Shown in pieces: positions 1 through 10,126 of a stretch of 64,000 nucleotides of DNA. Position numbers and translations under genes: made by a program. Within the stretch, counting starts at the first letter, position 1, and each line of letters starts with the position of its first letter. This stretch comes from Aphelocoma coerulescens (Eukaryota > Chordata > Aves > Passeriformes > Corvidae): NCBI RefSeq assembly GCF_041296385.1, contig NW_027184084.1, positions 682,001-746,000 of the forward strand. Reading direction: 5' to 3'. Under the pieces are notes generated by a model. It was not told the origin of the DNA. It did no database searches and was given only the letters and a program-made list of their open reading frames with translations.

Positions 1-547
1 AGAATTTCAGCTTTAAGCATCTCCTCTTTCTCTTGCCTCAGGTTTTCAGCTTTTCACAGCACTAAAAGGGTTAATCTCACCTTGGCCTTGCAGCTGGAAT
101 GAAGCTTATCGCTGTTGGTCACATGACCTCTGCCGGACAGGGGTGCAGCTTCAGCTGAATCTTGGCAGCACTGGAGAGGGGGAGCCGGCTGTCTGCCCAC
201 AGCAGGGCTGTGGGGGGGGTTCCGCAGGTGGAACAGGGCCCATTGGCTCCAGGATGGCCGTGGCCCGGCCTGGCCTGGCCTGAGCAGGGCCTGGGCCGGG
301 CCCGCTGGCCTCCCACACGGGGCCCGTAGCCGCCTGTCCCAGCACCGGAAACGAGAGAGAGAGACTCTGCCTCCGAGTTTCCTATTCTTAAGTGTGCCTC
401 ACAGAGGCGGTCACAACTTTAAGTGGCTTAAAGAATTGTCCATATTCAAACTGGCCATCTGATAGGTTCTATTAGGTCACAGAGGAAGCTGTAAGCACCC
501 CTTTGCAAGAACATCACTTCCGGGACTATGCTTGCTAACCCATGACA
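1..547 (-). repeat. LTR of family B, truncated by the window edge
   Basis: This matches the LTR at 51679-55202 (minus) and 58601-59913 (plus). The plus-strand right end reads ...CTAACCCATGACA, the reverse complement of the TGTCATRGG start of this family. The sequence immediately after (acatt, 548-552) is the probable target duplication, but the partner copy lies outside the window. The family is long (about 1.31 kb) and has a GC-rich middle, which explains the GC-rich block at 180-340. Confidence 0.85.
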
Positions 548-1303
548 ACATTGTACCCTGATGTCATCGTGACATGTGGGGGTAGAACCTGTTTCTTTTG
601 CTGGGGTGATGGGGGAATCACAGAACTTGACTCTGCTGGAAGCTGAGGTGAGCTTGACTGGGAAGGAGTGGTAGAAACATCCTTTTGTGACTGGTCCAGA
701 GGCCCCGCATACTCTTGGCATAAATTTCCTTTGGAGTGGTTATTTCAGAGACCCAAAGGGACTCAGGTTGGCTTTTGGGATAGCTTCTGTGGAGACAGAG
801 GGCATTAGGCGATTGAACACCTTGCCTGGACTGTCAGAAAATCCCTCTGCATTAGGACTCCTGACGGTGGAAGAACAATGAGTAGCAATTGCCACCTTGA
901 CAGTGCATCGCCGATAGTACTGGACAACTCAAGATGCTGTGATCCCCATCCACAAGATGATCGGCGAGCTGGAGAGCCAAGGGGTGGTCAGCAAGGCCCA
1001 CTCACCCTTCAACTGCCCCATTTGGCCTGTGCGCAAGTCTGATGGGGAATGGAGATTGTGGACTATCGTGCCTTGAATGAAGTAACCCTGTCGCTAAGTG
1101 CTGCTGTGCCAGGCATGCTGGAGCTCCAGTACTAGTGTGAGTTCAAGGCAGCAAAGTGGTATGCCACTATTGTCATTGCTAATTTGTTTTTCTCCATTCC
1201 TCTGGCAGCAGAGTGAAGGCGTCAGTTTGTTTTCACCTGGAGGGGTGTGCAGTACACCTGGAACCGACTGCCCCAGGGGTGGAAGCACAGTCCCACCATC
1301 TGT
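548..1303 (+). pseudogene. pol: ERVL-type protease/RT fragment
   Basis: This is a decayed copy of the protease-to-RT part of the ERVL-type pol seen intact at about 20463-21225. Recognisable stretches include the GPEAP..LGI segment after the protease and the start of the RT. The frame is broken by in-frame stops (for example TGG to TAG near 671 and CGA to TGA near 879) and small indels. Both ends are artificial: the left end is cut by the family B LTR and the right end joins an unrelated LTR at about 1304. Not functional. Confidence 0.85.
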
Positions 1304-1706
1304 TCAAGGAGAATTGTCTCCTGTGGGAGGCACCCCACGGCATAGTGGAGAAAGGACTCCTCTCTCTGAGTGAACTGAAGATCTTGAGTAACGAAGTGAC
1401 CAAAGCCCCCACACCCTGTTTGCCTGCATTGTTGGTGGGAAGGAGGGAGGGTCTGAGGGAAAAAAGGTGTTTTAAAGGCTTATTTTACTTCTCATTATCC
1501 TCCTCTGACTCTGTTAATAATAAATTTATTTTATACCTTTAAATTTGAACCTGTTTTTCCCTTCGAGTGTTTTCTCTCAATCCTCATCTCAACTCATGAG
1601 CCCTTCGTTAATTTTTTTCCCTCTCCTCTGCCCAGCTGAGAGCAAGAGAGGGTGAGCGAACAGCTTTCATGGGTGCCTGCCGTTTGGCCAGCGTCAAACC
1701 ATGACA
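1304..1706 (+). repeat. LTR of family D, 3' part
   Basis: This is homologous in reverse orientation to 55568-56000. It ends ...GTCAAACCATGACA and carries a AATAAA polyadenylation signal near 1518. It is joined directly to pol on the left, so the 5' part of this LTR is missing or the junction is a deletion. Confidence 0.7.
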
Positions 1707-1771
1707 TAGGGGTTCATCTTTTCCATTCCAGGAAAATGCCTTCCTTGGCAGACACCTGTCCTTTTAAAGCG
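1707..1771 (+). repeat. 3' terminal piece of a family A-like LTR
   Basis: The end ...CCTTTTAAAGCGGGACA with the upstream CCTTCCTTGGCAGACACCTG motif matches the 3' terminus of the LTRs at 6830-7201 and 23663-24568. Only about 65 bp remain; the rest was probably displaced by the family D LTR next to it. Confidence 0.65.
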
Positions 1772-1809
1772 GGACACAGTAGAAATCAAATTAACCCTTT
1801 TGGCATCAT

Positions 1810-2216
1810 CTGGAGAGTAAGTCATGAGGAACGGCTGAGGGAGCTGGGGTTGTTTAGCCTGGAGAAAAGTAGGCTCAGGGGAGACCTTTTCACTCTCTAC
1901 AACTACCTCAAAGGAGGTTGTAGCCAGGTGGGGGTAGCCTCTTCTCCCAGGCAACTAGCAGTAGGATGAGAGTAAATGGCCTCAAACTGTTCCGGGGGAG
2001 GTTCTGGTTTGACATCAGGAAGAATTTCTTCACTGACAGGGTGGTTAAGCATTGGAACAGGCTGCCCAGGGAAGTGGTGGAGTCACCATCCCTGGAGGGG
2101 TTCAAGGAATGACTGGATGTAGCACTTAGTTCTTTGTCCTAATTGACAAGGTGGTGTTCAGCCAAAGGTTGGACTTAGAGGTCTTCTCCAACCTTAACGA
2201 TTCTATGATTCTATAA
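1810..2216 (+). mobile_element. CR1 LINE 3' end (5'-truncated)
   Basis: This is a typical avian CR1 tail. It contains the conserved blocks around GGTTGTTTAGCCTGGAGAAA and the 3' UTR, ending in the diagnostic short repeat built on ATTCTATGATTCTAT at about 2200-2216. CR1 copies are usually 5'-truncated, as here. It has no coding capacity. It is one of the clearest avian markers in the window. Confidence 0.9.
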
Positions 2217-2344
2217 TCTGCTGCATATAGTCCTTGAGCTGCCAAGGGGTCTGTGGGGAGGAAAGGGTTGAAAAACAGAAGATTGGTGAGGAGAGAGAAA
2301 AATAAGATGTTTTTAGAATTGTTTTCGCTCAGAGACCAACCTTG

Positions 2345-2960
2345 CACCTGGGTGATGCCTTTTGGGACTACCTAAAAACAGAGGCCAGACAAAATTAGGA
2401 GAATAAAAGTGGTTATATTTATTGAAGGGCATTCAGGTACATTTAGGGCAGCCAAAGCCCCCCCAGGGGCTACATCCAAAAATGGATGATGGGTCACGGG
2501 TTTTCATACCTTTATGTTTGGTCCATTTGCATATTTGGGGTTAATCTTCCAATTACAGCTTCAGGTAATGAAGTAATTTACCCCAAGTTACCCCAACTCA
2601 CTTTTGTTTACATTTCTTGGAGCCTGAGACAGTGAAATGTCCTTGATTCCTGGGCCTAGAGAGGAATTGTTTTGTCTGACCAAAATGGGAGAACAGTAGC
2701 TAACACTATATATGGAGTTTAGAGTTATACACTAAAGAATTGCAGGATAACAAATATATGGAAAATATAAAAGCTAAAATCCTAAGGCATCATGGGAGAT
2801 GTTAGGAAATACTCTCTGGGAGAGAATTCACATATTTGTGTTTTCTGTGGGTTGTTTACTCTGTGCTGAAGAAGAAATGGAATTTTCTCAGAGAAGATAA
2901 CAGAATGTTGTTAAAGACTTGAAAGCATTCTTCCCATAGGCTTGGGGCCTCTTTAAGGGG
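2345..2960 (-). repeat. Degenerate LTR, family H relative
   Basis: The TTTATTGAAGGGCA block and the neighbouring sequence resemble, in reverse orientation, the LTR segment at 30890-31080 and the copy at 27380-27600. Boundaries are approximate. The right end is interrupted by a solo LTR at 2963. The 2217-2344 interval shows nothing recognisable. Confidence 0.45.
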
Positions 2961-2962
2961 GG

Positions 2963-3837
2963 TGTGAGAGACTGGACTTTTATGGGTTAATGACTCAAAA
3001 CATTCCTCAGTTTGTGAAGGAGTCAGGGTGCTTTGTAGGAGCTGTGCTTGGACTCATTTCTGAGGCCTTTCACCAGAGAACTGAAAGCTCCCCCAAGGGG
3101 AGGTACCTGGGTGTTCCCACTGAGCCTGAGTGTATTTTAACCCATTGGACTTTGTGTTTCGCGGGCTTCTTCCCCCCCTACCCATGATGGACCATCACTT
3201 CAACCAAGGGACATCTAAGCTACAACAACCAAGGGACATCTAAGCTACAACAATCAAGACTCATCAAAGGTCATCAGGGTGGTGAGGTTTTCACACTCAT
3301 CCTCTCTCTCCCCTTCTTTGCCCCCCCCCCCCCTTTTCCCTTATACATGTCCTTGGGGTGATATTTTAGTGCTTCCATATTACAATGATCTCATATTGTT
3401 ATATTATTATATATAATCAAAATGGCTACATACCTGCTTTCCTTTGCAACCAAATTGTTTTAAAAGAAACCCTATATATATATATTTACACACACTGATC
3501 ATCCAGTGTCATTTCACTTTAATCCACCCTAAGGGATCTATTAACAAGAACCTGGGTTACTCTCATCTTCTGGGACAGGTCGTAACAGGGGCAAGGGAGA
3601 TAAGAAGTTTGGATATTGTAAATTACAGCCTAGTGAAGGATTGCATACTCTCCAGGCCCTTTGATATGTAATGCATGGCTTAGGCCCTGCTGCTTTTTGC
3701 CCCTGCTAAGATCGAATAAGCTTAGCAGTGTATGTGTCCCTGTTTTGCCAGCAAAATAATGGAATAAATCTTTTCTTCACACCGCAGCTGTGGATTGTGG
3801 CCATCTTGGTGTTACCTGCATATATTTTCTTCTCACA
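2963..3837 (+). repeat. Solo LTR, 875 bp, gggg target duplication
   Basis: It starts TGTGAGAGACTGG and ends ...TTCTTCTCACA, giving inverted termini TGTGAGA/TCTCACA. Flanking bases are gggg on both sides (2959-2962 and 3838-3841). AATAAA lies at about 3762. It contains short duplicated blocks at 3200-3260 and a C13 run at 3321. No internal retroviral sequence adjoins it, so this is a solo LTR. Confidence 0.75.
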
Positions 3838-4114
3838 GGGGTCTCCAAAGGGGTCAGTCTCAGGCCTTGCACATCATGTTGGTGCTCCTGGGCAGCTGTG
3901 TTCAGGGCACAGGTTTTACCAGCTGAGCTGGAATTACACTGGCCAGTTGGCACAGATCCACAAAGATCCTGAACTGAAATTGAACTTCTGGGTCAGAAAT
4001 AATCCCACCAGATCCATTGAGAGTGGGAGCATCAGGGACAGGTGCTGCCTTTTGACAGGTGAATGTGTTACCAAATGTCTGAAATATTGGAATGAGGCTC
4101 TCCATCACTAAAAT
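3838..4114. other. Unassigned interval between LTRs
   Basis: About 280 bp lie between two LTRs. No ORF, repeat or RNA gene was recognised. It is probably more ERV debris. Confidence 0.4.
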
Positions 4115-4116
4115 TG

Positions 4117-4424
4117 TGTTAAAGAGGGCATAATTTATTCAGGCCTGAGGTGCACGCAGGAAAGTCTAACCTAACATAGACACGTGATTCTAAAAGAGGG
4201 TTACTTATATACAGTAGTTACATGCATAGTACAATTTACCCAATACCATAAATCCCACCCCAAGTTCCCAGAGATTCAGTCCTTTGTTTTGTCTATCACG
4301 GCATTCCTGGGCCAGATGTCTTCTTATCTCCCAACAGTCCTTGCTGAAAGCAGATTTAGCAGGCCTTGTTTCTCTGCTAAGTTTCACAGGCACACTAAAA
4401 ATTGAATTAATCCTTTTGGTATCA
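4117..4424 (-). repeat. 3' LTR of the degraded class I ERV
   Basis: On the minus strand a purine-rich tract (AAAGGGGAGAAT, about 4425-4438) directly precedes a TGATACC LTR start, the same arrangement as the 3' LTR of the class I provirus at 32760-33358. A reverse-complement AATAAA lies at about 4130. The left boundary (TGTTAAAG) is approximate. Confidence 0.55.
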
Positions 4425-4469
4425 ATTCTCCCCTTTGACATTTCTCAAATTCCTCAAGGTTATTAAATA

Positions 4470-4940
4470 AGTTTCAAGTCAATTTCTATCTATAGTCACA
4501 TACATTCTCACAAGATCACGACCGATTATTCTACAAACACAGCTAACACCAAGACTAGTAATTGCTTCAATAATTATTACAATTACAATTACAATTATGA
4601 TGGTTTCTAGTATTCCAGACAGCCATCCTCTCAGGGACTATTCCTGGAAGAATTTTATTAAGCCAATTAGTTTCAGAGGCCTTTTGGATATCCTTAGTAT
4701 CCTCAGCAGCCTGCCACACTTGTCCTTAAGAAGGCCCTTTCCCCTTTGCCTACATCTCTCCTTCTCATCCAAATAGTTGGTGATGTTCGCTTTTGCTATT
4801 GCATTATATTGCATTCCCCAAGGAATGGGTTCCCCTGCTAAAGCAGGGATAGGGAGGCAGGCTGTAATGCTGGACAGATTGTGCATCTTACTAAACCCTT
4901 GAATTAAAGTCAATATTAAGTTTTCTTCAACCCTCCCCAC
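4470..4940 (-). pseudogene. env: Retroviral Env transmembrane subunit remnant
   Basis: The minus-strand reading contains a long hydrophobic run rich in Ile/Val (about 4520-4600) followed by a Cys-containing and basic tail. This fits an Env membrane anchor and cytoplasmic tail just upstream of a polypurine tract and LTR. The more N-terminal piece (about 4638-4940) is open for 100 codons but in a different frame. It lies where env should be in the degraded class I provirus. No receptor-binding part is present, and frameshifts make it non-coding. Confidence 0.5.
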
Positions 4941-5061
4941 CTAAAGACAAAAGATTCCCATAAACATTAGCCTATACATTTCACTACTTCTCTACAGATA
5001 TCTTTGAAATTTTCAGCCACAGAGGTCTGGTGTTTTCCACTGTCCACCATGAAATGAGAGC

Positions 5062-6085
5062 GGTCTTGGTTTAAAAGACAGGTATCTGACAAAGAAGGTG
5101 GAAACCTCCCTTGGAATGGAAAATATGACCCCCTTCCCTCTGAATTATTATAACTTTGAAATTAAGGGGGTCTCAGACAAAGATATGGGAAAAAGGAATA
5201 ACAGTTCTTTACTCGTATGTATATGTGGATGCTAGCAAGGGCTAGCAGAAGAATTTTCCTGTGAAACTTTCCTTTCTCATAAGAAAGCAGGTAGAGAAAT
5301 CCAGCTTCTCACAGCTTCGCTGTGAAAGCTTTCTTTCTCATGCGAACTGGATGGACAACAGTTTGTAAGAATGTAAACCATTTCTGCACCTGCAAGCTGT
5401 TGTGAGAACAGTAGAATTGTTTTCAGTCTTGTGAGAATAATATTTGGAAATGGGTGTTTTACTGCTCAGCCTATCACCTTGAGAGGTGGTGAGCCAATAG
5501 GCCAATCATGTAATTTCTCTTTTTGCTAACCATGCTTTAAAAAGTATGGGTGATTAAACGAGGTCGCTTCGGCCATATCTTTTAACCTGGACTTGTGTTG
5601 TGATTTTGCCATTCTCAGGGGATAATAGCGACATGTATATGTATAACAAGGCAAGCTAACAACAATGGGAGCTACAACAAACAACACCAAAAACCCAATA
5701 ACAGCCTTCTCTTGGCTGTCAAGCACTTTCCTCTTGGGTGTAGTTATGGTCACAGCTGGCAGGGGTGCTGTTGGCTCCCAGCTGGGCAGGGAAGGTGCAA
5801 TGATTCCCTCGTGGCTGCAGGGGGGCATTGCCTTCTCCACTTGGTTAATGGCGGGCGTGCCAGAGGAAGAGATAGAAAAGGGGCTTCCTTTACAACTTCA
5901 CAGGGGCAGTCAATCCCGGTGCCCCTCCAAATGGCAAAATGGGCTGTAGCAGGAACCTCAGAGCAGTGGCTGGAACAGCAGAGGCAGGCACATCTGGGGT
6001 AACAAAGTGTAGCAGAAACTCCTCAGCTGTAGGCAACAGATGGGAGAAAGTTCCCTGACAGAAAAAGAAAAAAAAGAACAATCCT
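5062..6085 (-). repeat. LTR, diverged family A relative, interrupted
   Basis: The left end (TTGGTTTAAAAGACAGG) and right end match, in inverted orientation, the LTR ends of the ERVL-type proviruses. The middle contains the AACAACAACAAA..AACCCAATAACAG block seen again at 12655-12700. It is split by a solo LTR at 5224-5633. Boundaries are approximate. Confidence 0.65.
5224..5633 (+). repeat. Solo LTR of family C, TSD tgtata
   Basis: TGTGGATGCTAGC...GATAATAGCGACA is flanked by a perfect 6-bp duplication tgtata (5218-5223 and 5634-5639), placing it with ERVK-type integrations. A TATA-like TTTAAAAAG (about 5534) and ATTAAA (about 5553) support plus orientation. It sits inside the family A-like LTR 5062-6085. 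The second copy is at 41270-48970. Confidence 0.9.
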
Positions 6086-6089
6086 AACC

Positions 6090-6820
6090 TTCAACAAGGG
6101 CTTTCTTAATTCTGGTGCGATGAATCTAGGAATTAAGTCCTTTCACTGCCATTCTTGTAGTCACCAGAACTAGATAAAGTCCTTTCCACTGTTTCTGATG
6201 TATATTTGATATCCGGACTTAAATGAATGAACTGGGGTCTAAGGCAAGAAATTCTGAGAGAAAGATAAACCTTCTAATTCATTCTAAGATTTCCCCAACT
6301 AAATTGCCTACTAAGTTGATATAGCATTTTAAATAATAAATGAGGTCCTCTATCAGATGGCCTCCTTATAGGCACTCCAAACCTTGATGACTTCCCTAGC
6401 CTTGTTTGTGTGGCAGGGAAAAGCTTCTGGCCACCTGGAAAAAGGTATATACCAACACCAGGAGATATCTGTATCCTTGTTGATGTTGTAGCTCAGAAAA
6501 CTCAATTTACCAATAATCTCCAGTAGTGTTTCCTCTTTTGGTGATACCTGGAGGCAGCCCTTTTAAATTCAAAGGGTTATTTTTAAACAGACTTAACAAT
6601 TCTGGTCATATGGACACTAAGTATCTGGATCTATAGACTAGTCACCACAACATTGATTTCCCAGTGAGTGTGCTCCTTTGCAATTTGTAACATCATTTGT
6701 AGTGGGACTATAACCTGATTGTTGAGAGTCTCTATTTGTCCACCCTCCTTATTTTGGGCTTTTAGATAATTAGCTGATTTTAATTCTATTTGACTGTCCA
6801 GGGTCAACTTCTGGAAGTAA
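6090..6820 (-). pseudogene. pol: Class I ERV integrase-region remnant
   Basis: Minus-strand translation around 6090-6250 gives the tail of a gammaretrovirus-type integrase: a WKG..LVLVTTRMAVKG-like segment followed by IHRTRIKKA. The rest to 6820 is too decayed to assign residue by residue, but it lies between integrase and the RT remnant at 7202-7800 in the expected order. Many stops. Confidence 0.5.
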
Positions 6821-6829
6821 AATAGTCAC

Positions 6830-7201
6830 TGCAGCCCCTCTACCTCACCAGGAGCCAACAGCGCCCCCTGAAGCTGTGGGGGAATCACTCCAGCCCCCTC
6901 TGCCCCAACATGAGCCATCAGCACCCTCTGCTGGTTGTGGTCATAATTACAGCAAAGCGGAAAAAATTGCTAGATGGGAAAGGAAAAGGCTGTTATTGGG
7001 TTGTCTGTTTTGTTGTTGTTGCTATTTGCCTGTCTTTATATATATATTCTAGTAAAGAACTGTTATTATTTTTCCTATGTCTTTGCCTGAAAGCCCCATA
7101 ATTTCAAAGTTATAATAATTTTGAGGGAGGGGGGGTAATCTTTTCCATTCCAGGAAGGTTCCTGCCTTCCTTGGCAGGCACCTGTCTTTTAAACCAGGAC
7201 A
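6830..7201 (+). repeat. LTR fragment, family A relative
   Basis: It ends ...CACCTGTCTTTTAAACCAGGACA. Upstream is the TATATATATTC..AGTAAAGAACTGTTATT block typical of this family. It is inserted in the class I pol remnant. The 5' boundary was not resolved. Confidence 0.6.
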
Positions 7202-7800
7202 GAAATTTAGAAGACTGATAGTCAATTCCATGCACTTTTCATTAGTTTCAGTTTTTAATAAGATGTCATCAACCTACTTCAGGACCAATTATTCTGGATT
7301 CTCCCTCTTCTGAATTTGTAATTCTTTTGTCAATTGATTCCCAAAAATTGGTGGGCTAATTTTAAATCCTTGTGGCAGTACAGTCCAGGTAAGCTGAGTC
7401 TTCCGACCAGTTCTGGGATTTTCCCATTTAAAGGCAAAAATGCCTCAACTTTACTTATTGAAAGGTATTCAAAAGAAGGCATCCTTCAAGTCTATTACTG
7501 TAAATCACTGATGACATTCTGTGAACTGGCAAAATGGGGGGTGTTACATTCTAATTCACATTCTATCACTCACTAATCTCAATTTCCTGAAATTCTCTAT
7601 TAGACACTGGATTCCCCTTCTAGCTTCTAATTTTAAAGGATATTGTTTCTGCCTTACCAGTTTTGATCCAGGTTTTAGGGTAATGCTTACAGGCTGCGCT
7701 CGCCGGGAGCGTCCTGGAGTTCCACTGGCCCAAACCAAGGATGTTACTGCATTTCTATGGCTTCCAGTATTCCTCCAGAATTGTCTGGTTCTGGTATTGC
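7202..7800 (-). pseudogene. pol: Class I ERV reverse transcriptase remnant
   Basis: This aligns by eye with the RT at 39200-39480: shared blocks around TTAAATCCTTG(T/A)GGCA and AAAAGAAGGCATCCTT lie in the same order and on the same strand. It encodes the RT palm region only in outline, with several stops and indels. It is cut on the left by an LTR and on the right by Y-box element 1, which duplicated ctgcaa on insertion. Confidence 0.65.
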
Positions 7801-7806
7801 CTGCAA

Positions 7807-8097
7807 TGTTACAGTACAGATACTGCAACGCGTATCAGACAACAAGGCCCATGGAAAAGAAATCTATATGGAGCGATTCTTGATAGATGTTTCAGAGAGA
7901 TGATTATTTCCCCAACCGCATGGCTGAGGATCTGCCGAGGAACTGCTGCAATCACAGGACCCGAGGGTTCTTGCCCACGCAGGGGAACACAAAACAACCA
8001 ATGGAGAACGAGGCTGACCAGGGGCTAGGGAAACCCCGTGTCTCCCCCCCAGGGCCCCTCTCCCAGGACCACATGGTAGGGGGGGAGAGCCCCAACA
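7807..8097 (-). repeat. 3' LTR of Y-box element copy 1 (family Y)
   Basis: 291 bp, TGTTACAG...CCCCAACA on the plus strand. It contains the CCAATGG box and a minus-strand polyadenylation-like motif as in the other family Y LTRs. An A-rich segment with AATAAAC precedes it in the sense direction (about 8098-8120); there is no classical polypurine tract. Confidence 0.9.
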
Positions 8098-8374
8098 CTT
8101 CACCAGTTTATTTTTAACAAAAAGAGATTTAAAACTTAACATTGAAAACAACTGGATAAACATGAGATAACAAGGACAGTTTCAAAACAAAACAAGCCAC
8201 CCTCCTGAGTCTTTAGGTGTCCAAACAGATTTTCTGGAACATCTTAAGGCTGACAGAAGGGAGACAGGACTCTCCGGGCATGCTTTGTGGGGAAACTGAG
8301 GCAGGAGAGGGTTTCTTGCACTTGTACCTGTTGGAACGCTAAACAAAAATAGTTAATTTCTTCCCTCCCCCTCT

Positions 8375-9079
8375 TCATCCCCCACTCGGCATTGGAAAGG
8401 GATTTTGGGGGAAACAATTGGCAAAGTCATGGCTTTGTGAGGGAAACCATGGGTGAAAAAACAGATTGGGAATACACTGGGGGTAATAGGACATAGGGTA
8501 AAAGGGAAAGGTGGGATTAGGAAAGGGAGACTGTAGGGGGGGCTTATAATGGAGATATTGTCTAACATGACTATGATTTTTAGCATATATACTTCCTTTC
8601 ACAGAAACACCATCAGACCCAGTGACCTCTGCTGCTTGTAACCCTTTTCTACCTTGCACAATTTTGAATTCTACCACCTCTCCATCTCCCAATCTTGGGA
8701 TGCATTTTTCAGGGTTATTCTTTTTAATAGCAGTTCTATGAACGAATATGTCTTCTTGGTTGTCACATCTCGTTATAAAACCATAATTTTGTTTAACATT
8801 ATACCATTTTACTATTCCTAAAACCTTAGCTAATATGATCTTTTCCTTTTTCCGAGTGGCTGCTTTTTTCTGTCTCGCTGCGTTTTTGCTTTCTCTTTCG
8901 CTCGCTCCCCTGTTGGAATTGCCAGGGCTGCTGGAGCTGTGGGGGCTGCTCATGCCTGCGCGCTCTTCCTGGGGTCGCATTCGGGGCCCCATGGGCGGGG
9001 CCGGGCCGCGCTGCTCAGCTGCCTGCGTACTGCCGCTTCTGCTCTCAGCTGCGCTGCCACTGCCTGGGGCCACGCCCAT
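8375..9079 (-). CDS. Captured Y-box protein: cold-shock domain plus Pro/Phe-rich tail
   Basis: An intronless 234-codon ORF. Residues about 1-80 are Ser/Ala/Arg-rich and low complexity, ending in a basic Lys/Arg cluster. Residues about 85-166 are a Y-box-type cold-shock domain. Visible features are the KWYNV motif with the RNA-stacking Trp, the RNP1-like NYGFITR, the RNP2-like IFVHRTAIKKNNP, the GDGEVVEF strand, and a VTG..G..VKGS.YA end. Residues about 180-234 are rich in Pro, Phe, Tyr and Asn and end NPFPMPSGG. Y-box proteins (YBX1/2/3) bind and package mRNA; the domain is host-derived, and the tail is unlike the basic/acidic islands of YBX1. The start is the first ATG in frame. The ORF is open despite decayed surroundings. 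Whether it is expressed is unknown. Confidence 0.9.
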   Translation of the reverse strand: MGVAPGSGSAAESRSGSTQAAEQRGPAPPMGPRMRPQEERAGMSSPHSSSSPGNSNRGASERESKNAARQKKAATRKKEKIILAKVLGIVKWYNVKQNYGFITRCDNQEDIFVHRTAIKKNNPEKCIPRLGDGEVVEFKIVQGRKGLQAAEVTGSDGVSVKGSIYAKNHSHVRQYLHYKPPLQSPFPNPTFPFYPMSYYPQCIPNLFFHPWFPSQSHDFANCFPQNPFPMPSGG

Positions 9080-9378
9080 GTCTTGGCTGGGCCCCTGAGA
9101 ACGATCCCCCCGCGCCCCGCTCCAGCGCGCGTTTCAGCTAGGCGCGGCTCTGCTCCACCGCCACCACCATCAGCCGCCCCCCACACGCTGCCCCTCTTGG
9201 CTGGGCGTTCACGGGGCTCTCTCCACCACTCACTGCGCGGGGCCAGGGGGACACCACCGGGTCGCGCCACTCCTACTGCGCCTCACTCTGCTGCCAACAC
9301 TGCAGCTCGCGCCACTCCGCCCGTGCTGGGGAACTGCTTCGCTGCTGCTTGGAGAGCGCTCAGTCCACGTGGTCTGGG

Positions 9379-9760
9379 TCACATGGACTCTGAGGCAGGC
9401 TTCCCTTCACCAAGACACAGCTGACATTGCTCAACAGCCTCGGTAATTAAATAATATTCACGAAAATATTCTTCCATCGGCATATATTTTGACTCAAAAA
9501 TTAACTGAGTCCAAACGGTCTTCCAAAAGCCTTTGGTAAGAATCAGATCCCAAGAAATGTAGAAAAAGTTCTTAAACAACCATGAAAGGAAATGTTTCAG
9601 TTCTTTTTGAGCTTGAATTAAGCTAAAATTTACAAATCATTGTTCAAGAATCATTTTAAGTTTAAGATAAATGTCCATATGCGGCTCTGAGAGCCAAGAG
9701 TCTTTCCACAGTTCCTCCATAGTTTAGATATGGAATAGCAAAACAAAAACAAGAAGAGAA
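9379..9760 (-). pseudogene. Matrix-like Gag remnant of Y-box element copy 1
   Basis: This is homologous at nucleotide level to 54200-54557 of copy 2, where the same region is open and reads as a betaretrovirus-like matrix domain. Here a 66-codon open stretch (9379-9579) retains an F.YIS.DL-type segment, but the frame is lost further 5' and the link to the cold-shock ORF is broken. In this copy the Y-box ORF therefore stands alone. Confidence 0.6.
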
Positions 9761-9807
9761 ATCCAGCGTTTACTCACAAATCAGTTGCTGTAGGGATCGG
9801 GGATCGT

Positions 9808-9825
9808 TCTACTCACATTATACCA
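9808..9825 (-). promoter_or_regulatory. Primer binding site of Y-box element copy 1
   Basis: It starts TGGTATAATG two bases after the 5' LTR, matching the position of the PBS in copy 2 (54583-54600). The sequence differs from copy 2 at several positions. The cognate tRNA was not assigned. Confidence 0.55.
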
Positions 9826-9827
9826 TT

Positions 9828-10120
9828 TGTTATAGCGGAGATACTGCAACACGATGTATCAGACAACGAGGCCCCTGGAAAAGAAATCTATATGGAGCGA
9901 TTCTTGATAGATGTTTCAGAGAGATGTTTATTTCTCCAGCCGCATGGCCGGGGCTCTGCCGAGGAACTGCTGCAATCACAGGACCCGAGGGTCCTTGCCC
10001 TCGCAGGGGAACACAAAACAACCAATGGAGAACGAGGCTGACCAGGGGCTAGGGAAACCCCATGTCTCCCCCCCAGGGCCCCTCTCCCAGGACTACATGG
10101 TGGGGGGGAGGGCCTCAACA
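9828..10120 (-). repeat. 5' LTR of Y-box element copy 1 (family Y)
   Basis: 293 bp, TGTTATAG...CCTCAACA on the plus strand. It pairs with 7807-8097 and is followed by the TSD ctgcaa. Confidence 0.9.
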
Positions 10121-10126
10121 CTGCAA

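Larger units (their letters stand above)
7807..10120 (-). mobile_element. LTR element carrying a Y-box cold-shock gene (copy 1)
   Basis: A complete LTR-flanked element of 2314 bp. It begins TGTTACAG, ends CTCAACA, and is bracketed by a perfect 6-bp TSD ctgcaa (7801-7806 and 10121-10126). LTRs are 7807-8097 and 9828-10120. Internal order in the sense (minus) direction is 5' LTR, primer binding site, decayed matrix-like region, Y-box cold-shock ORF, 3' LTR. It has no protease, RT, integrase or env. The two LTRs differ at many positions (by eye roughly 15-20), so this copy is much older than copy 2. It was inserted into class I pol remains and must have been mobilised in trans. Confidence 0.95.

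Noticed and set aside
3200..3260. Short direct repeat CAACCAAGGGACATCTAAGCT as a possible CRISPR-like array
   Set aside because: Only two to three copies inside an LTR of a vertebrate genome; a simple LTR-internal duplication.
8835..9424. Plus-strand ORFs of 87-161 codons over Y-box element 1
   Set aside because: Antisense shadows of the GC-rich 5' part of the cold-shock ORF and leader.
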